Shown: positions 30,401 to 45,400 of the stretch, piece after piece
How positions within the stretch are numbered: position 1 is the stretch's first letter
How the letters are laid out: each line of letters begins with the position of its first letter
DNA from: Leptobrachium leishanense
Taxonomy: Eukaryota > Chordata > Amphibia > Anura > Megophryidae
Direction of reading: 5' to 3'
NCBI GenBank assembly: GCA_009667805.1
Contig: CM019069.1
Coordinates: forward strand, 53,634,422 to 53,698,421
Length of the DNA stretch: 64,000 nt
Made by a program: the position numbers and the translations under genes
Notes under the pieces: generated by a model
Seen by the model: only the letters and a program-made list of their open reading frames with translations
What the model was told of the DNA's origin: nothing
Databases searched by the model: none

Positions 30401-33400
30401 TTTCTTAATGACTAAGGAGGAGCTGATTGCTGTTGTTTCAATCGCGGCTTCTGGGGGCAAAGCCTTCTCGTCTCTACTCCAAGATATTTGAGGAGGAGGT
30501 TTTCCTGAGACATAAGCTATAATTCTGATAACTCCACCAGCATGAACCACGATTCTGTCCTTGACACTGGCATCTAGCGAAATGTCAGGTATAACTATAT
30601 AAAACAAACAAAGGAAAATGGATGTTTTGAAATCTGGAAACATTAGAAAACCATTTACAAGCATACAGTACTATTTTTGCGGGACATACTTATTCTGTCC
30701 TTGGCTTCAATAACATCTGTGACATCTCCAGGTTCTCCCACTCCAGCTGCATTGACTGCTCTCACTCTAAACCTGTAGAAGCTTCCTTCCTTCAGCCCAG
30801 GCACAACAAACTTAGTGCCTCTGATTTCTTTGTCTTTAGCCTTAGGGACGAAAGGAAACACGAAAATATAAAAATATGTATATAAATGTCAGCAAGAAAT
30901 TTACTTTTTCCTTGATCCTTCTGGAAATTTACCCTTTTTAACAATGTAAGGTGGAATTGTTACAATATTGTCATTAGACACAATAATCTTGAGCAGGGCT
31001 CGCAATCTCTGGCCAGCTGAATATTGACTGCCTACAAATCCCATAATTATTTGTATGCAGTAGAAAGACAGTGAATCAAGGGAGTTGTAGCTCAGAAACA
31101 TGTGGGGGGGGGGAAAGAACTTGAAATCCCTGATGTTGAGGGTTACAGTAATGGATAATGGAGAGAAATTTGCTATGACTAGGTGGGGAAAGAGGAGAGG
31201 GGCAGACACCCTGAGGAACACCAAGAGACACATTAGAAAGAGAACTGGAACAGAATGATGCCACAGAGAAGATAACAGCATGGGTGATCCAAACAGTGTT
31301 AATTTCGTCAAAAGCTTTTTTTGTAACTAAAATTAAACTAAAACTAAATAAAAACCAAGTAATTTTGACTAAAACTATGACAAACATTGATTGAAATTTT
31401 AGTCGAACTAAAAACTAGACTAAAAAGTTAGGGAGGGACTCTCTGGAAAGAGAACCAATCACAGGTAATCTCAAGTAAGAGAGAAATTATGATTCTATAT
31501 TCAGAGAAAAGTTTTACTCCAGGAGTATATGATGAGTACGGAAATTATAGAGAAATGCTTAAATAATGCATAACACACTTTAAACCCATTACATTTGAGT
31601 TAAATCTACTTTAGATTTAGTTGACTAAAATCTTGTGACATTTAGTCAACTAAAACTAGACTAAAACTAAAACAATTCAGATGACTAAACTATGACTAAA
31701 ACTAAATGGCATTTTAGTCAGCAGACTATGACTAAACCTAAATTAAAATTTGCATGAAAATTAACAGCTGGATCTGACAAACATGAAATTAGATAAACAT
31801 AAACATAATGTGCATCAATGTGCCTTCAAGGTACCAACATGCTGCTGGTTTGTTGTCACAAAACTAGTTTTACCTTGTTTATTTATCACATATAAACTTA
31901 TCTTCTACACAAACCTTTTCCCATTCTTCTTTTCCTTCTTCTTTGTATTCCACAAAGTATCCGGTAACTGGAGATCCTCCGTCTTTAGATGGTGGTGTCC
32001 ATTCTAAATCTGCAGAAGACTTGGTCCAGTCTGTAACCTTTGGAATTGGTGGCCCTGGTGGAGCTGAGTTAGATAAAGGTAGATTTATTATCTAAAAATA
32101 ATTTTCCTCAACTAACAACAAACTGTATCTCTTGTTATGTAGAGAATCATATTATTCTGTAAACTTACATATGGGATCTCTTGCTGTAACTGGATCAGAT
32201 GGCATACTTGGAGGACCAACACCAGCAGCATTAATAGGCAACACACGGTACTGATAGTCAGTTCCTTCAAAGAGTCCAGTCACTTGGTAAGACACACCTA
32301 ATGTCATAGGTTTGATTGGATCGCGGTTTACTCTCTTCCATCTCTTTCCAGTGGTTTCCTTTACTTCTAGCCAGTACCCAGTTACTGGTGACCCGCCATC
32401 ATATTCGGGCTCTTCCCAATTAACAGTCATAGAGTCGCGAGTTATGCTGCTGACGGATGGTTTATCGCACTGTCCAGGAACAGCTGTGAAAGTTATAAAA
32501 ATACATATGTTTATAGATCATATTACTCAAAGCAGGTATTATCAAATCTTTAAAATTTTACAAGACTTACTGTATAGATTTCTGGCTGTTTCGGGTTCAC
32601 TGTCAAGGGGTAGACCAACTCCATATTTATTCTGAGCTGAAATACGGAAACAATACTCATGGCCTTCCACCAATTTTGGTATAGTGTAGATGCATTCTTT
32701 AGCCTCTTTAGTTACTGGGGCCCAGATTTTCCTGTTTGCCTCTCGTTTCTCGATGACATAGTTTGTAATCTTAGACCCTCCGTCATCTTTTGGAGGAAGC
32801 CATGCAAGAGTCATTGTATCAGCAGTGATTGATTCAAATTTGATTGGCCCAACTGGTGGTCCGGGGCGTCCTGATTGGCAAACAGAAAGTGATAAGATAG
32901 AGTTGTGGTTAATGAAATCTTAGTAATATCAAAAAAGGGAAGCCATTTTTCATGTGACTAGTATATTAGTTGTAAAGAAGAATGTATAATTACCTAATAC
33001 ATTTAGTCTCATTTCCTTGGAGTCAGCTCCAAAATTATTTTCAGCTGTTATGGTATACAAGGCTGTGTCATTTCTACGAGACTGGTGGATTAGCAAGGTG
33101 CAATCATTTTCACCGACAACCTTGTTAACATGTTGATCATACTGCACTGGCACTTTGTCATCGGGCTTGTTTGGTGGTGCTCTAAACCACTTTAAGGTAG
33201 GGAAAGGAACGCCCTTAATCTTTGCCACAATGCTAATGTCTGTGCCTTCTTCAGCCTCCAAAAATTCCTTAAGTTCAATAGCTGGTGGACCTACAGAAAG
33301 ACACATTTCAAGTTTTATTTAAGATACTTGATTACATAGAAGCTGCACAGAATAACACATAATAATTATCCGGCAGGATTAATAAACAGCAAATAATGCA

Positions 33401-36400
33401 AAACCATCACTACAGTCATATGTGATGCTATAATGAGGAGTAAACAAATTTTAAGGATATATGAACATAAAAAGATTGCAATAACGACTGATTCCATAGT
33501 GGATGCTAACGGTATCGTTTGGATGAGCAAGTGTTACTGCTAGGATAAGTGACTTTAGCGCATACCCCCATATTACCTTCCTAACTCTAAACCCATAAAA
33601 AAATGCATTAGCGCCTCTGCGATTGCACTAGCTTCCACAAGTTTACCGTACTTTGCGCATCCTATAGTTAACATGGGGAACGCAATCATTAATTAGCGTT
33701 TCAATAAATAAAGTATTACAAAGTGCTAGTACTAATTACCGTAGGGATATGCAGGTCAAAATTTTACCTACTCCTAAAAGCTGGTGCTAAATGATTCCGC
33801 TTTTGCAAAATTATTTAGCACCCCTTAAACCCCCCTCTATAAATCCAATACTCACCTTTCATTCTACGCCAAGAACGATGACCTGATCTGCTGCTTCTTG
33901 TCCCTGAGAGCAGAGTGAGGTTGCGAGAACCAAATCGCACTGGACTCGCGGCCAGGAAGTGCAACCCTCCATGGAGTCCTATGGGCACAGGAGGTGATAC
34001 TCGCGATGGTGCGGAAGCGCAACTCTGAGTATCACTGCATTTAGCACCCCGTTCCAAGGCAAGATGCTAAGACAGTACCTGCCCCGGAATATCTGCAGGC
34101 ACAGGTTTTCCCAGTTAGTGTCCCCGTTTATTTTAGTGCAGCACAGAATAGGGTCCCTAGTGTGCTTAAATTTGAGGTTCTTGCAATATTATAGATTTTG
34201 ATTTTATTTTTGGATACTTACATGTCTGGTCTTTCACAACCACTGGACCAACAGTAGTAGATGGTTTGCTAGGTCCGGCCTCATTTACAGCCCTCACGCG
34301 GAACTCATATTCTCCACCTTCTTTAAGATCTTCAACAACAAACTTTGTCTCTTCTACGTCACGTTTATTACATTGTTTCCATGCCTCTTTTCCTTCTCCA
34401 GAAGGATCCCAGACCAGACGCTCAATGATATAATGGGTTACAGGTGCACCGCCATCATTCTTTGGTGGTCTCCAAGAAAGGGCTACAGAATTCTTTGTCA
34501 CAAGGCCAACTTTTAGCCTGGTTGGTGGCTCTGGTGGATCTGGAAATCCAAACAATTATAATTAGTCTCTATATTAGGAACAGTTTTTTTCTTGACATTA
34601 TTTTACATTGCAAATCAAAGTGCAATAAAGAGGTTTTTTTTTAAATAAAACTTACGTATGGGATCTCTTGCTCTTGTCCTTTGAATGGTTGCAACTGGAG
34701 GTCCAGTTCCAAACCTATTTTCAGCTGTAACTCTAAAGAAATATTCCTGTCCATCAATGAGATCAGGCACTGTATATGAAGTTCCTGCACAATCAGAAGT
34801 CACCTTGCCCCATGATTTTCCTTCAACTGTCCTCTTTTCCACAATGTAGTTTCTAATCCTATCTCCTCCATCATTATCTGGTGCCTTCCATGAAAGTTTG
34901 GCAGTTGACCTTGTTACATCACTTACTTTAAGATCTTTTGGTGGTCCAGGAACATCTGAAAAAAGTAGAAAATGCAAAATACTTCATGAAAATCTGTTTA
35001 CTGATCCTCATCAATGGCTTCAACAATACATAGAGAAATATAGCCTTACCTAAGACATTAACTCTGACATTGACTGTTTTCTGTCCTGCTTTATTCTTTG
35101 CTGTGATGCTGTACTTTCCAGAATGCCCTCTGTTACACGTAGGTATGGTGATTAAAGATGTAGTATCGGTGGACTCGACCTGTCATAGCATATAAAAGAA
35201 GATTAGATTTGTCGAACTGAGTTTCGGAACACGCTTACAGAAAAAAATAAATCCATAAAATACCTGTGAATCCTCAGGAACATTGTGAACTTGATCCTTA
35301 ATAAAGACAGCAAGAAACATTAAATGTCAGAGCTCATTCGTCAAAAATAATAATTAAATGTTTAAACCAAACGTTTTCCAAAAAATACCTTTATCTCCTT
35401 CTTTGCTGCCCCTTCAAATTCCCAGGATGTTTTAGGGACAGGTCGTCCACTAATGGTAGCCAAAATTTTGATTGTGGAGCCAGCACGGCAGTTCAAAAGA
35501 TCCTGTGCCCGTAAGTCAATTGAAATATCAGGTTCCACTGTGAAGAGACAATTAAAGGATAATGTTCAGATAAAACTAGATACTTGTAAAAATGGTTTAA
35601 CTATCAACAGGCTTGTACACCTCTTACCCAGAATTTCCTTTACTGGTATTTCTCCGGTAGCAAGGCTGGGTTCAGATTCACCAGCAGCATTGACAGCTTT
35701 CACTCTAAATCTGTATTTTTTGAGCTCTTGTAGGTTGGGAACCACACAATCACAAGTAGGGAACAGCTTATCAGGTTCATTTACTTTTTTCCAGTCTGAA
35801 CTTCCCTCTTCTTGCATTTCAACAAGGTATCCTTTAATTGGACTACCACCGTCTTTCTCTGGTTTTTTCCATGCAAGAGACACACTTGATTTGGTTTTGT
35901 CTTTCACATCTGGACATGATGGAGCACCTGGAACATCTATATAAAAAGCGCATCATATATATTATTCATGGATCATAAATATTCATAACAGATATCTGAA
36001 ATAAAGGTTCTGAGACAAAAAAAATACTTACATATTGGGTCTACAGCCAAAGCAGGGTCTGATGGTTCACTAGGGGGACCTACTCCAGCAGCATTAATAG
36101 CCATAACTCTGAACTGATATTCCACTCCTTCAATTAAACGCAATACATTAAATTCCAGTCCTTTCACAGCTGGTTTAGTAACTGGAGCTCTGTTGACACG
36201 TCCCCAGTATACACCACCAACCTCTCTCTTTTCAAGCCAGTAACCAGTGATTGGAGATCCACCATTGTCCAGTGGAGGTTCCCAGGAAACTAGCATTGAT
36301 GATCGAGTGCATTCTGATGCTTTTGGCTTTTTAGGAGCACCAGGCAGACCAAATGGATCCTTTATTATTGCTTTGTCAGAAAGGCAGTCATCGCTAATGC

Positions 36401-39400
36401 CGTACTTATTAACTGCTCTCACTCTGAACTGATATTCTCCATCAGTTGTCAGTTTCCAGACCTGAAACAAAATGTATTTATGTTACAATCTGTTACAGTT
36501 TCTGTGTGCACAGAAGTAATTTCCTTACTTTGTGGTTTTAAATACACTGAAATAATGACAGAAACTGTCTTATCAATGGTTAGAAATAAAGAATTTCTAT
36601 GGTAACAAGCAAATAAAATATCTAATCTCTCAACCTACCCCAAAACGCCTGTCAACCACAATATTGGAAACTTCCTCCCATTCCGACTTCTTTTTGCTGG
36701 CATCACGCTTATCAATTATGTAGTTAGTAATTTCACTTCCACCATTGTCCACGGGTGTATCCCATATCAGGTAGCAGGAGTCAACCTTTATATCAGTAAC
36801 TTGAAGGTTTCTTGGTGGTGCTGGACGATCTGATAAAATTAGCAAAGTGGGTCAGTTTTAAGAACATTTAATAAAAAAAATTCTACATAAGAAATATATC
36901 AGTGAAACATTTCTTACCAAATACTTCTACATTGGCAGAACGGTATACAGATCCAAGCCGGTTTGAAGCTGTTATAGTGTAGGTGCCCCTGTCACCCCGC
37001 TGGGCACTGGCTATGATTACTTCAGTCTTTGCATCACTTCTTGATAATTCTTGCTTTTCAATCTTTACAGCTGGTGTTGATTTTTCCATTAAAACTTCAT
37101 TTTTGGACCATTCTATCTTTGGCAATGGCAGACCAGTTACATCAGCAGGTATATTGACTGGTTCTCCAGCCTTCACTCTGATCGTGTCTCCTCTGACAGC
37201 CAAGCGAAGAGTGATTGATGGAGGAACTGTAAGTAATGTCGGACATTAGGTTAGTGTGTTCTAAAAACTGAAAAAGATACCTGTGCTTCTAGTTCAGATG
37301 TTCATATATTTAAATAAGTATTGCATACCTTCATCATCCTGAATGACCACATTTAGAGGGAGTGAAGGTTCACTTTCACCAATCTCATTAACTGCCTTGG
37401 CCCGGAATTCATACATGTGCAGCTCTGCAAGATTGTCCACAAGAAAAGATGTGTCTGGACAGAGTCTCTTGTTGCACCGTTCAAACTCGGTGCTGTCATG
37501 CCGTCTCTTCTCAAGGATATAGCCAGTTATAGGGCTACCGCCATCATTACGTGGTGGTTTCCAGTCCAATGTTATTGATGACTTAGTTCTTTCTGTGTAT
37601 GTGAATCTTTCAGGTGAACCGGGAGGAGCTGATTAAAAAAAAATTCAACAAATATCCAGTAAGCATACAAGTATTTAGTTTTGTTAAAAAATATCAATTG
37701 TTTGCTAAGGTATTTGGAATGAATATTTGCAATGTTTAAATGTACAAGAAAATTAATCTCTTACCTAGAGGATCAACTGCAAGAATTGGTCCCAAGTCAA
37801 CAGGAGGACCGCAACCATATTTGTTCTTAGCAATGACACGGAACATATATTCTTGGCCTTCAAGAAGTCCAACAATATCACATTTGGATCTTTCTGTTTC
37901 TATTGGCAGCCTCCATGTATGCATTTTGGCATCTTTCCGCTCAATTATGAAACCGGTGATGTCACTGCCACCATCATCTAAGGGATCACCCCAGTTCAGC
38001 AAAACCATTTTACGGTTAACAACAACTGGTTTCAAGTCAATAACTGGACCTGGAACATCTGCAGAACAAATCAAAGTAGTATGGTGACTATTAATTTCTA
38101 AAACCGTAAAAATATTTTTTTTTATCACAAATACAAATACAGTGTTATGTTGAATTGTATTCCTTACCGAAAATTTCAACCCTTGTTGCAGCATATTTTG
38201 TTCCACTTTCATTGCTTGCAGTGATTATATATCTGCCGTGGTGCTTTCTGTCTGCGTTTACAATGGTTAATTCAGATCTGGTTCCAACATTTGCTATTTC
38301 AGCTCTTTCTTTATCTACTTCTCCTTCTTCTATGGACCATACAATCGAAGGTGCAGGGCGTCCAAGGACAGTAGCAGGGATTTTAAGAGTTTGACCAGCC
38401 AGAATCTGGATTCCGTCCTTAACAGAAAGATCCAGTTCAACTACTGGAGGTTCTGAAAGACCAAAATAAGATGTTTAAGTTGATGCCAATGCATATGCAT
38501 ATGAGCAGACACACAAAAATGCATATGTTTATTTAAAACATTAAAATATATATACCTTGAGGTTCTAGAACTGTGATGGGTTCAGTTACACCAGGAGGAC
38601 CTTCCCCAGCAGCATTGACAGCACTGACGCGAACTTTGTAATCTGCACCTTCTCTAATGCCTTTGACAGTATATTTACGGATTTTAATTGGCCTATCTGT
38701 GCACCGAGACCATTCATTTGAGTTCATCAACTGTTTATCAACAAAATATCCAATAATTTCTCCACCACCATTGTAAAGAGGAGGACCCCATTCCAAGTCA
38801 ATTGCTGATGAGCTGGTATCAATGACTTTTGGGAATGGAGGACCAGGAAGCACTGGAAGAAATACATAAATACACATATTAAGGTGTTTCCTGAGAGCTG
38901 TACGTAAGCAAGCTATTTTTTCTATTGCCGTAAGTTAGATATTTTCCTCATTCTTACAATTTGTATGTCAGTACACCCCAATTAAATATTGTATACATGT
39001 AAGGATTTTTATGCACGCCATTTTATTTCACCAATAGGATATTACTTACAGATTGGATCCTGGGCTGTCTTTGGATCTGATGGAATGCTAAACTTTCCAA
39101 CACCGCCAGCATTTTCTGCGCAAACTCTAAATATATAGGTCAGGCCCTCCAAAAGTCCATCAGCTCTTATTTCAAGAGCATTGACAGGATTTCTGTTGAC
39201 ACGAGCCCAATGGGTGCTATTTATTTCACGTTTTTCAATATAGTATCCTAAAATAGGGCTTCCATTGTCTTTTGGTTCTTGCCATTTTACTAGCATACTG
39301 TTGCTAGTGACATCCTCAACATCAGGCTTCTCTGGTGCCTCAGGGGGTGCTGCAAAAGATACATGTATGAGGTTATTATCATGACTAAAATGTCTAAGGC

Positions 39401-42400
39401 ATTAGGCCATCTAAAGTAATGAAGCAGACTTACTAAATGGATCCTTAGCAAGAAGAGGAGCAGAAACAGTTGGTGGTCCCGGGCCAAACTTATTCTCAGC
39501 TGTCACACGGAAGATATATTCTTTATTTTCAATGAGTTTGTTCACTTGAAATTTTAGATGCCTCAATGTAGATGTCACAGAAACCCAGCCTATTTCAGCT
39601 TTGGAATTATCTTTCTTTTCCAAAATGTAGTTGAGAATTTCACTTCCACCATCATCCAAGGGTGGTTCCCATGTGCATATCACAGAGTTTTTCCTAACGT
39701 CTTCAAAAGTGAAGTTTACTGGAGGACCAGGAGTATCTAAAATGATACACAGGAAGGAAATTGAACATTAGGTGTATCGTAAATCCTACTTTTCAAAACA
39801 AAGCATCCATGAAAAAAATGAACACAAATTATTTTATCGTAATATTTCATTATAGTTTCATTAAGACTTTTTTTTCCTTACCTAAAACATTCACTACACA
39901 TGTAGCTTTTGCCACACCATGATCATTTTCAACCTTAATGGTAAATGTGCCATGATCAGGTCGAATGGAATCTCTAACAGACAGTGCAGATTCTCCGTGC
40001 CTGCTGTTGTCAACAGTCAAACGCTCTGGTATACTAAGATAGAATGGTTCGTCTACAACAACTTCCTTTCTCTTGCGAGCGGGCACAATTTTGTCCACTC
40101 TCTTTTTGATCTCCTCTGGTCTTATTACTTCATCATTTCTCAGCCATGTGATTGTAGGATATGGTGATCCGGTTATGTGGGCTTCCAAATTAATCTCTTC
40201 TCCTTGTCTAACTGCAAGGCCAGATTGCAAACTGCCAGATAGGAACACCTTTGGTGGGTCTAAATGAAGAAGAAAAAAATAATTTAATATATGTATTTGT
40301 TTTATAATCTAATTTCAGATTAGGGCTGTGTTTTCATATATTTTGTAATGGATTTTTCCACTCACCCATAGGATCTACAGCCTTAATGCCTAGAGTAGCA
40401 CGAGAAGGTTCACTAACTCCAGCAACATTTTCTGCACGTACACGATATTGATATTCTGTTCCTTCTACCAATCCTTTCACTGTGTAGGTTAATACAGGTA
40501 CAAGGGACTCATTGCACCTTTCCCACTTTTCTCCACCTTTGGGGAGTTTCTCAATGACATATCCCAGAACTTTGCAACCTCCGTCATATTGGGGAGGTTT
40601 CCAAGTCAAAGTTATGGATTTTGAAGTTGGATTGTGAGAATCAACATCAACAGGTGGATCAGGACGTTCTGTAAGAGACAAAAATTAGTAAATAATTGCA
40701 CACAGAAAATCCTACTCATTATACAGACTGTATGATTTTTAGGTATTTGCATCTTACGTTTTGCATCTTCTGCAATGATTGGGTTTCGAAGTTCAAGATA
40801 TTCTCCTCCTCCAATCTTATTAACAGCCTTTACTCTAAAATAGTATTCTCCATTTTGTATGAGGTCTTTAATATTCCACGTTAATTTATCTTCTCCGGAC
40901 ATAACAGGTGTGTAGGTTCTTCTACCAGCCTCTCTGCGCTCAAGAACATAATGCAATATTGGCGTTCCACCATCGTATTCTGGAGGCTCCCAGGAAACTT
41001 TGCAAGTGTTCTTGGTGACATCAGCTACTTTAATATTCTTGCATTGCCCAGGTAAGCCTTTGTAGAAAAATAAGCAATGTAAAAATAAACCAGCAGTTCA
41101 GTTTTATGTACTAGATATTGTGTATCGGATTTAATATTTACCAATGACTTTAACGTTGACTGTGCCTGTTGTTGAGCCTACTTTGTTCTCAAGTGTAATT
41201 GTGTAAACACCAGCATCTGCACGGATAACATTGGCCACCTCGAGAGTTGCTGATGTATAGTCACTCTTATGTGCCACTCTATCACCAATCTTAATATCCC
41301 TTCCATCTTTATGCCAGGTAATAGTTGGTGATGGAACAGCTCTAAATGGCACTGGTATTGTAAGTTTTTCTCCTTCCACAACGACAAGATCACGTGTTGT
41401 AATATCAACTGTTGGGTTGCCTAAAAAACATAAATATACAAGTAAGCCAAATCATCAATCTCAAATACCAAAGTGATATCAATACTGTGAAATATATAAA
41501 CTTACAATCTGAGTCTTTGGCAAAAACATTCTCTGAAATTTCAGATGGATCACTAGCGCCGATGGCATTAACGGCCCTGACCCTAAGAACATACTCCTTT
41601 TCTGGAATTATGCCCTCTTCAGCTTTGTACTTCAATTCTTTAACTGGGCGTGAGTTGATTCTCATCCATTTTTCAGTGCCCACTGGGCAGGCTTCAATGT
41701 GGTATCCAATAATCGGACTGCCACCGTTTTTATCAGGCGCCTTCCAGGCAATAGAGATGTGGTTTCTGCTTGCGTCTGTAACATGCAGCTCAAGAGGTGG
41801 AGATGGTGGGCCTGGAAAATGAGACATTATCATGATTTTCATTGCTTGCACTTTATAGCGGACTTAAGGTATTACCAATCTAAAAATACATTTTGGAGTT
41901 CATAGAGTACTTACTTGTTGGATCTTCAATAGCCAACAAATCTGTAGGTTCACTAGGGTGACCAACGCCAGCTTCATTTTCTGCACGGACCTGGAATTGC
42001 ACTTCTGTGCCTTCAATAACATCAGTTACCCTGAACTGGCAATCAGGACCAGATGTCCTTCCAGCTTTTACCCAGCGAGTGCCAAGTTTTTCTTTCTTTT
42101 CAATGACATATCTGTGAATGTATTTAACAGTACAGATGATCAGTAATGACAAGTGCCGTAACACATAGCATAACAGACATGGATGGAAGCAATGTGCAAT
42201 AATTGAATTTAATAGAATATTTTCACCATCATAACCACTTTTGCTCTATGCAGTGGTTATGTTTGCCAATCATTCCCTCTGGCCATAGGGGAAAATAACT
42301 CTAAGAATTTACTGGGATTGCAGCAGCTATATCTAAACAACTTTTATGAATTGAGTTTAGTTTAGTTAGGACATTTGAGACATGAAGGATGTATTTTTTG

Positions 42401-45400
42401 TTTCTTTTCAATCTGCGAACCTACAGGTTGTGACTTACCTTTGAATGGGCCTGCCACCATCATTCTTGGGAGCTTCCCATTTCAATTCAACATGTCTCTT
42501 TGTTACATCGACAACTGTAAGTGCATAAGGTGGTCCAGGAGTTGCTGAAAATACAAGGAAAAAAGTTAAACACATTAATGTATACATGTATGTATCTTAT
42601 ATATTACCAAATATTTGGTACTATATACAGAGTACATATGTGGTGAATGTACGTTATATATTAAAATCTATATAATATATATTATTCAATGGGAAGTATA
42701 AGCAAAAATAATATAACTCACTGAATGTGTCTTTAGCTAATACAGAGTCTTCAAGTTCACAGTATTCACTCTGTCCCACTGCGTTCTCCGCTGCAACACG
42801 GAACACATACAAAGAACCTTCAGACAATGGTGTAACAGAGCACTTGACATCCTTTACTGTTGTGTCCACTGTCTGCCAGCCTTTGCGTCTCACATCTCTC
42901 TTTTCAACAATGTAGTTGGTTATTGGGGAACCACCGTCTCTCTCTGGCACAGTCCATTTAAGGTCTGCAGTACTTTTAGTTATGTTAATGACTTCAAGCC
43001 AACGTGGTGGTGATGGAGGATCTGCAAAGAAGATAATCAATTATTAGAAAAGAAAACCCATTGTTATGTACAGAAATTTCAGTAAAGAAGACTTCTGTCA
43101 AGTGAGTTTAGTTCATGTCGACCAAGTAGTAATTTTCAAATACGTTGAGAATATTATTCTGTATATTTGGTGGACATTGCATAATTTAAATCATAGGACT
43201 TTTAATGGCTAAGTAACAAATATAGGATTCACTTACTTAGTCGTTCCTTGCACAGCACAGGATCACTTGGTTCACTGGGCTCACTCTCTCCTGCTTTGTT
43301 TACCGCTCGTACACGGAAAGAGTACTCCTGTTTTTCCATAAGGCCTTTCAAAAAGTGCTCGGTCGTTGGGACACCCTCTGCCACTCTGACCCATTCATCA
43401 GTTCCAGTCTTCAGAAGCTCAATCACATAAGACTCAATTTTGGCACCTCCATCGTGTTCTGGTTTCAGCCAGTTCAAGAATGCGGATGTCTTTGCAACAT
43501 CTTTAACAGTGGGTTTGCCGGGAGCCCATGGTGGATCTGCACATTAATAACACAGAACGTTATAGCTTTGTTTCACGCAACAAGTTTGCAAGTATGTTAT
43601 TATTAATTTAGTAATAATTATTTACCAATTGGATCTTTTATCAGGATTGGTTCTGTTTCTCTGCTTGGTTTTCCAGGCCCGGCAAGATTTTCAGCCAATA
43701 CACGGAACTGATATTTCTTCTTATTGGTAAGTCCTTTAACCCTGTTAATGTAGAAAATATTTTGAAGTGAGTCAGAATAAAAAATAGATAATATATCTAT
43801 GCCAGACACACATTTATTAGACATAAAACTAATAGTCAAACAAAATCCTATGTGTGAATTAGTAAAGAATCAAATAATTCACAATGTAGTAAGAAATACT
43901 CTACCTGTAGGTGGGATCTTTTACCGGTGTTTTGTTGCATTTCACCCATTTGCCTGTATCAGGGTCAAGACGTTCAACCCAATAGCCAGTAATTGGACTT
44001 CCACCATCATCATCAGGTTCATTCCATGACAAAGTCACACTATCTTTAGTAATGTCGGAAGGTTCAAGACGAGTAGGTGGACCAGGTGGATCTGTATTTT
44101 TGTTTAAAATAAGAGTAACAGATTACCTATCATGCAAATGGTGCTAAATGTAGATAAAAATCATAAGTTAAGAAAGCAATGCCTTACCAAATGTGTATTT
44201 TGCTATTATCGGGATAGAATCAGCTGGTTCTCCAATGCCATACATGTTTTCTGCACTCACTCTGAACACATATTCTTTGAGAGGAGTCAACTTTGTAGCC
44301 TTGAATCTAGTCTCCTTGATAGTCGATGATAGTTTATGCCATATTTCGGTGCCTGTAGCTTTCTGTTCCACAATATAGTTGGTTATTCTTGAGCCACCAT
44401 CATCCCTGGGAGGGTTCCATGTCAGAACACAAGTCTCATTTGTTATTTCTGAAATGTCAAATGCAGCTGGTGGACCTGGTTTGTCTATATTTAAAAAAAA
44501 ACAAAGAAAACAGTGATTAATATTCCTCAATAATTTCATTAGAATTGTTTTTTTTTGTTTTGTTGATAATATACATATGTACCCAGGACATACTTGAAAA
44601 CGAGAGAAATCTCAATGTATCCTTCCTGGTAAAACACTTTATAAATAAAAATAAATAAATGTACCCAATATGTTGACTTCAACCACTGCAGTAGCTCTTC
44701 CGGATGTATTTACAGCTTCAATAATGTAAGTGCCGGAGTCACTTCTCTTGCTGTCTGTGATTGTGACAATAGAGTGTCCAGGTTTGGTCTCAATAGCAAT
44801 CCTCTGGTCAGATCTAAGTACTTGGTCTGCTTTGTTCCATGTAATTTTCGGTTCAGGTTTTCCAGTAATTGTAGCTGGTAATTCAACCTTTGTTCCAGCC
44901 TTCACAGTAATGCCGGCAATCAGTTTTACATCCAGAATGATTTCTGGGGGCTCTGTTTTAAAAAATTATTGATTAAGTTAGCAAAATGCAAAATATTAAA
45001 AAGACACCAAAATATATACATCTTGTAATATCAATAATTAATAAAAAATAGTATAACGCACCTTTGGGGTCTGTAGCCAGTATATCATCAGTTGGTCTGC
45101 TGGGTTTGCTGGCACCCAATCTATTTAGAGCTTTGACGCGATATGCGTACCACTGACCTTCTGTAAGGCCATCTACCTGTAGTCTGAAATTATAATTGTT
45201 TCATGTTTAGAAATCACAAAACTCATTTTAAAAAAACCATACATTTTCTTAAGGTTTTTTTTCACAACTTAAAGCACTTACTTTGTCTCTGCCACAGAGT
45301 CTCCACAAATTTCCCATTTGTCTGTGCCACGTTGACATCTTTCCACAATATAACCTTTAACTCGAGAGCCTCCATCGTATTTTGGAGGCTCCCATGTGAG

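Larger units (their letters stand above)
23112..41420 (-). repeat. ttn: D-zone 7-domain super-repeats D1-D6 (complete set)
   Basis: Pattern Ig-FF-Ig-FFF. D1 41420-38556 (E42-E48), D2 38452-35628 (E49-E55), D3 35537-30690 (E56-E65), D4 30594-27750 (E66-E72), D5 27656 to about 25308 (E73 to middle of E76), D6 about 25307-23112 (rest of E76 and E77). Six copies is the number known in mammalian titin, so the D-zone looks complete. Confidence 0.93.
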
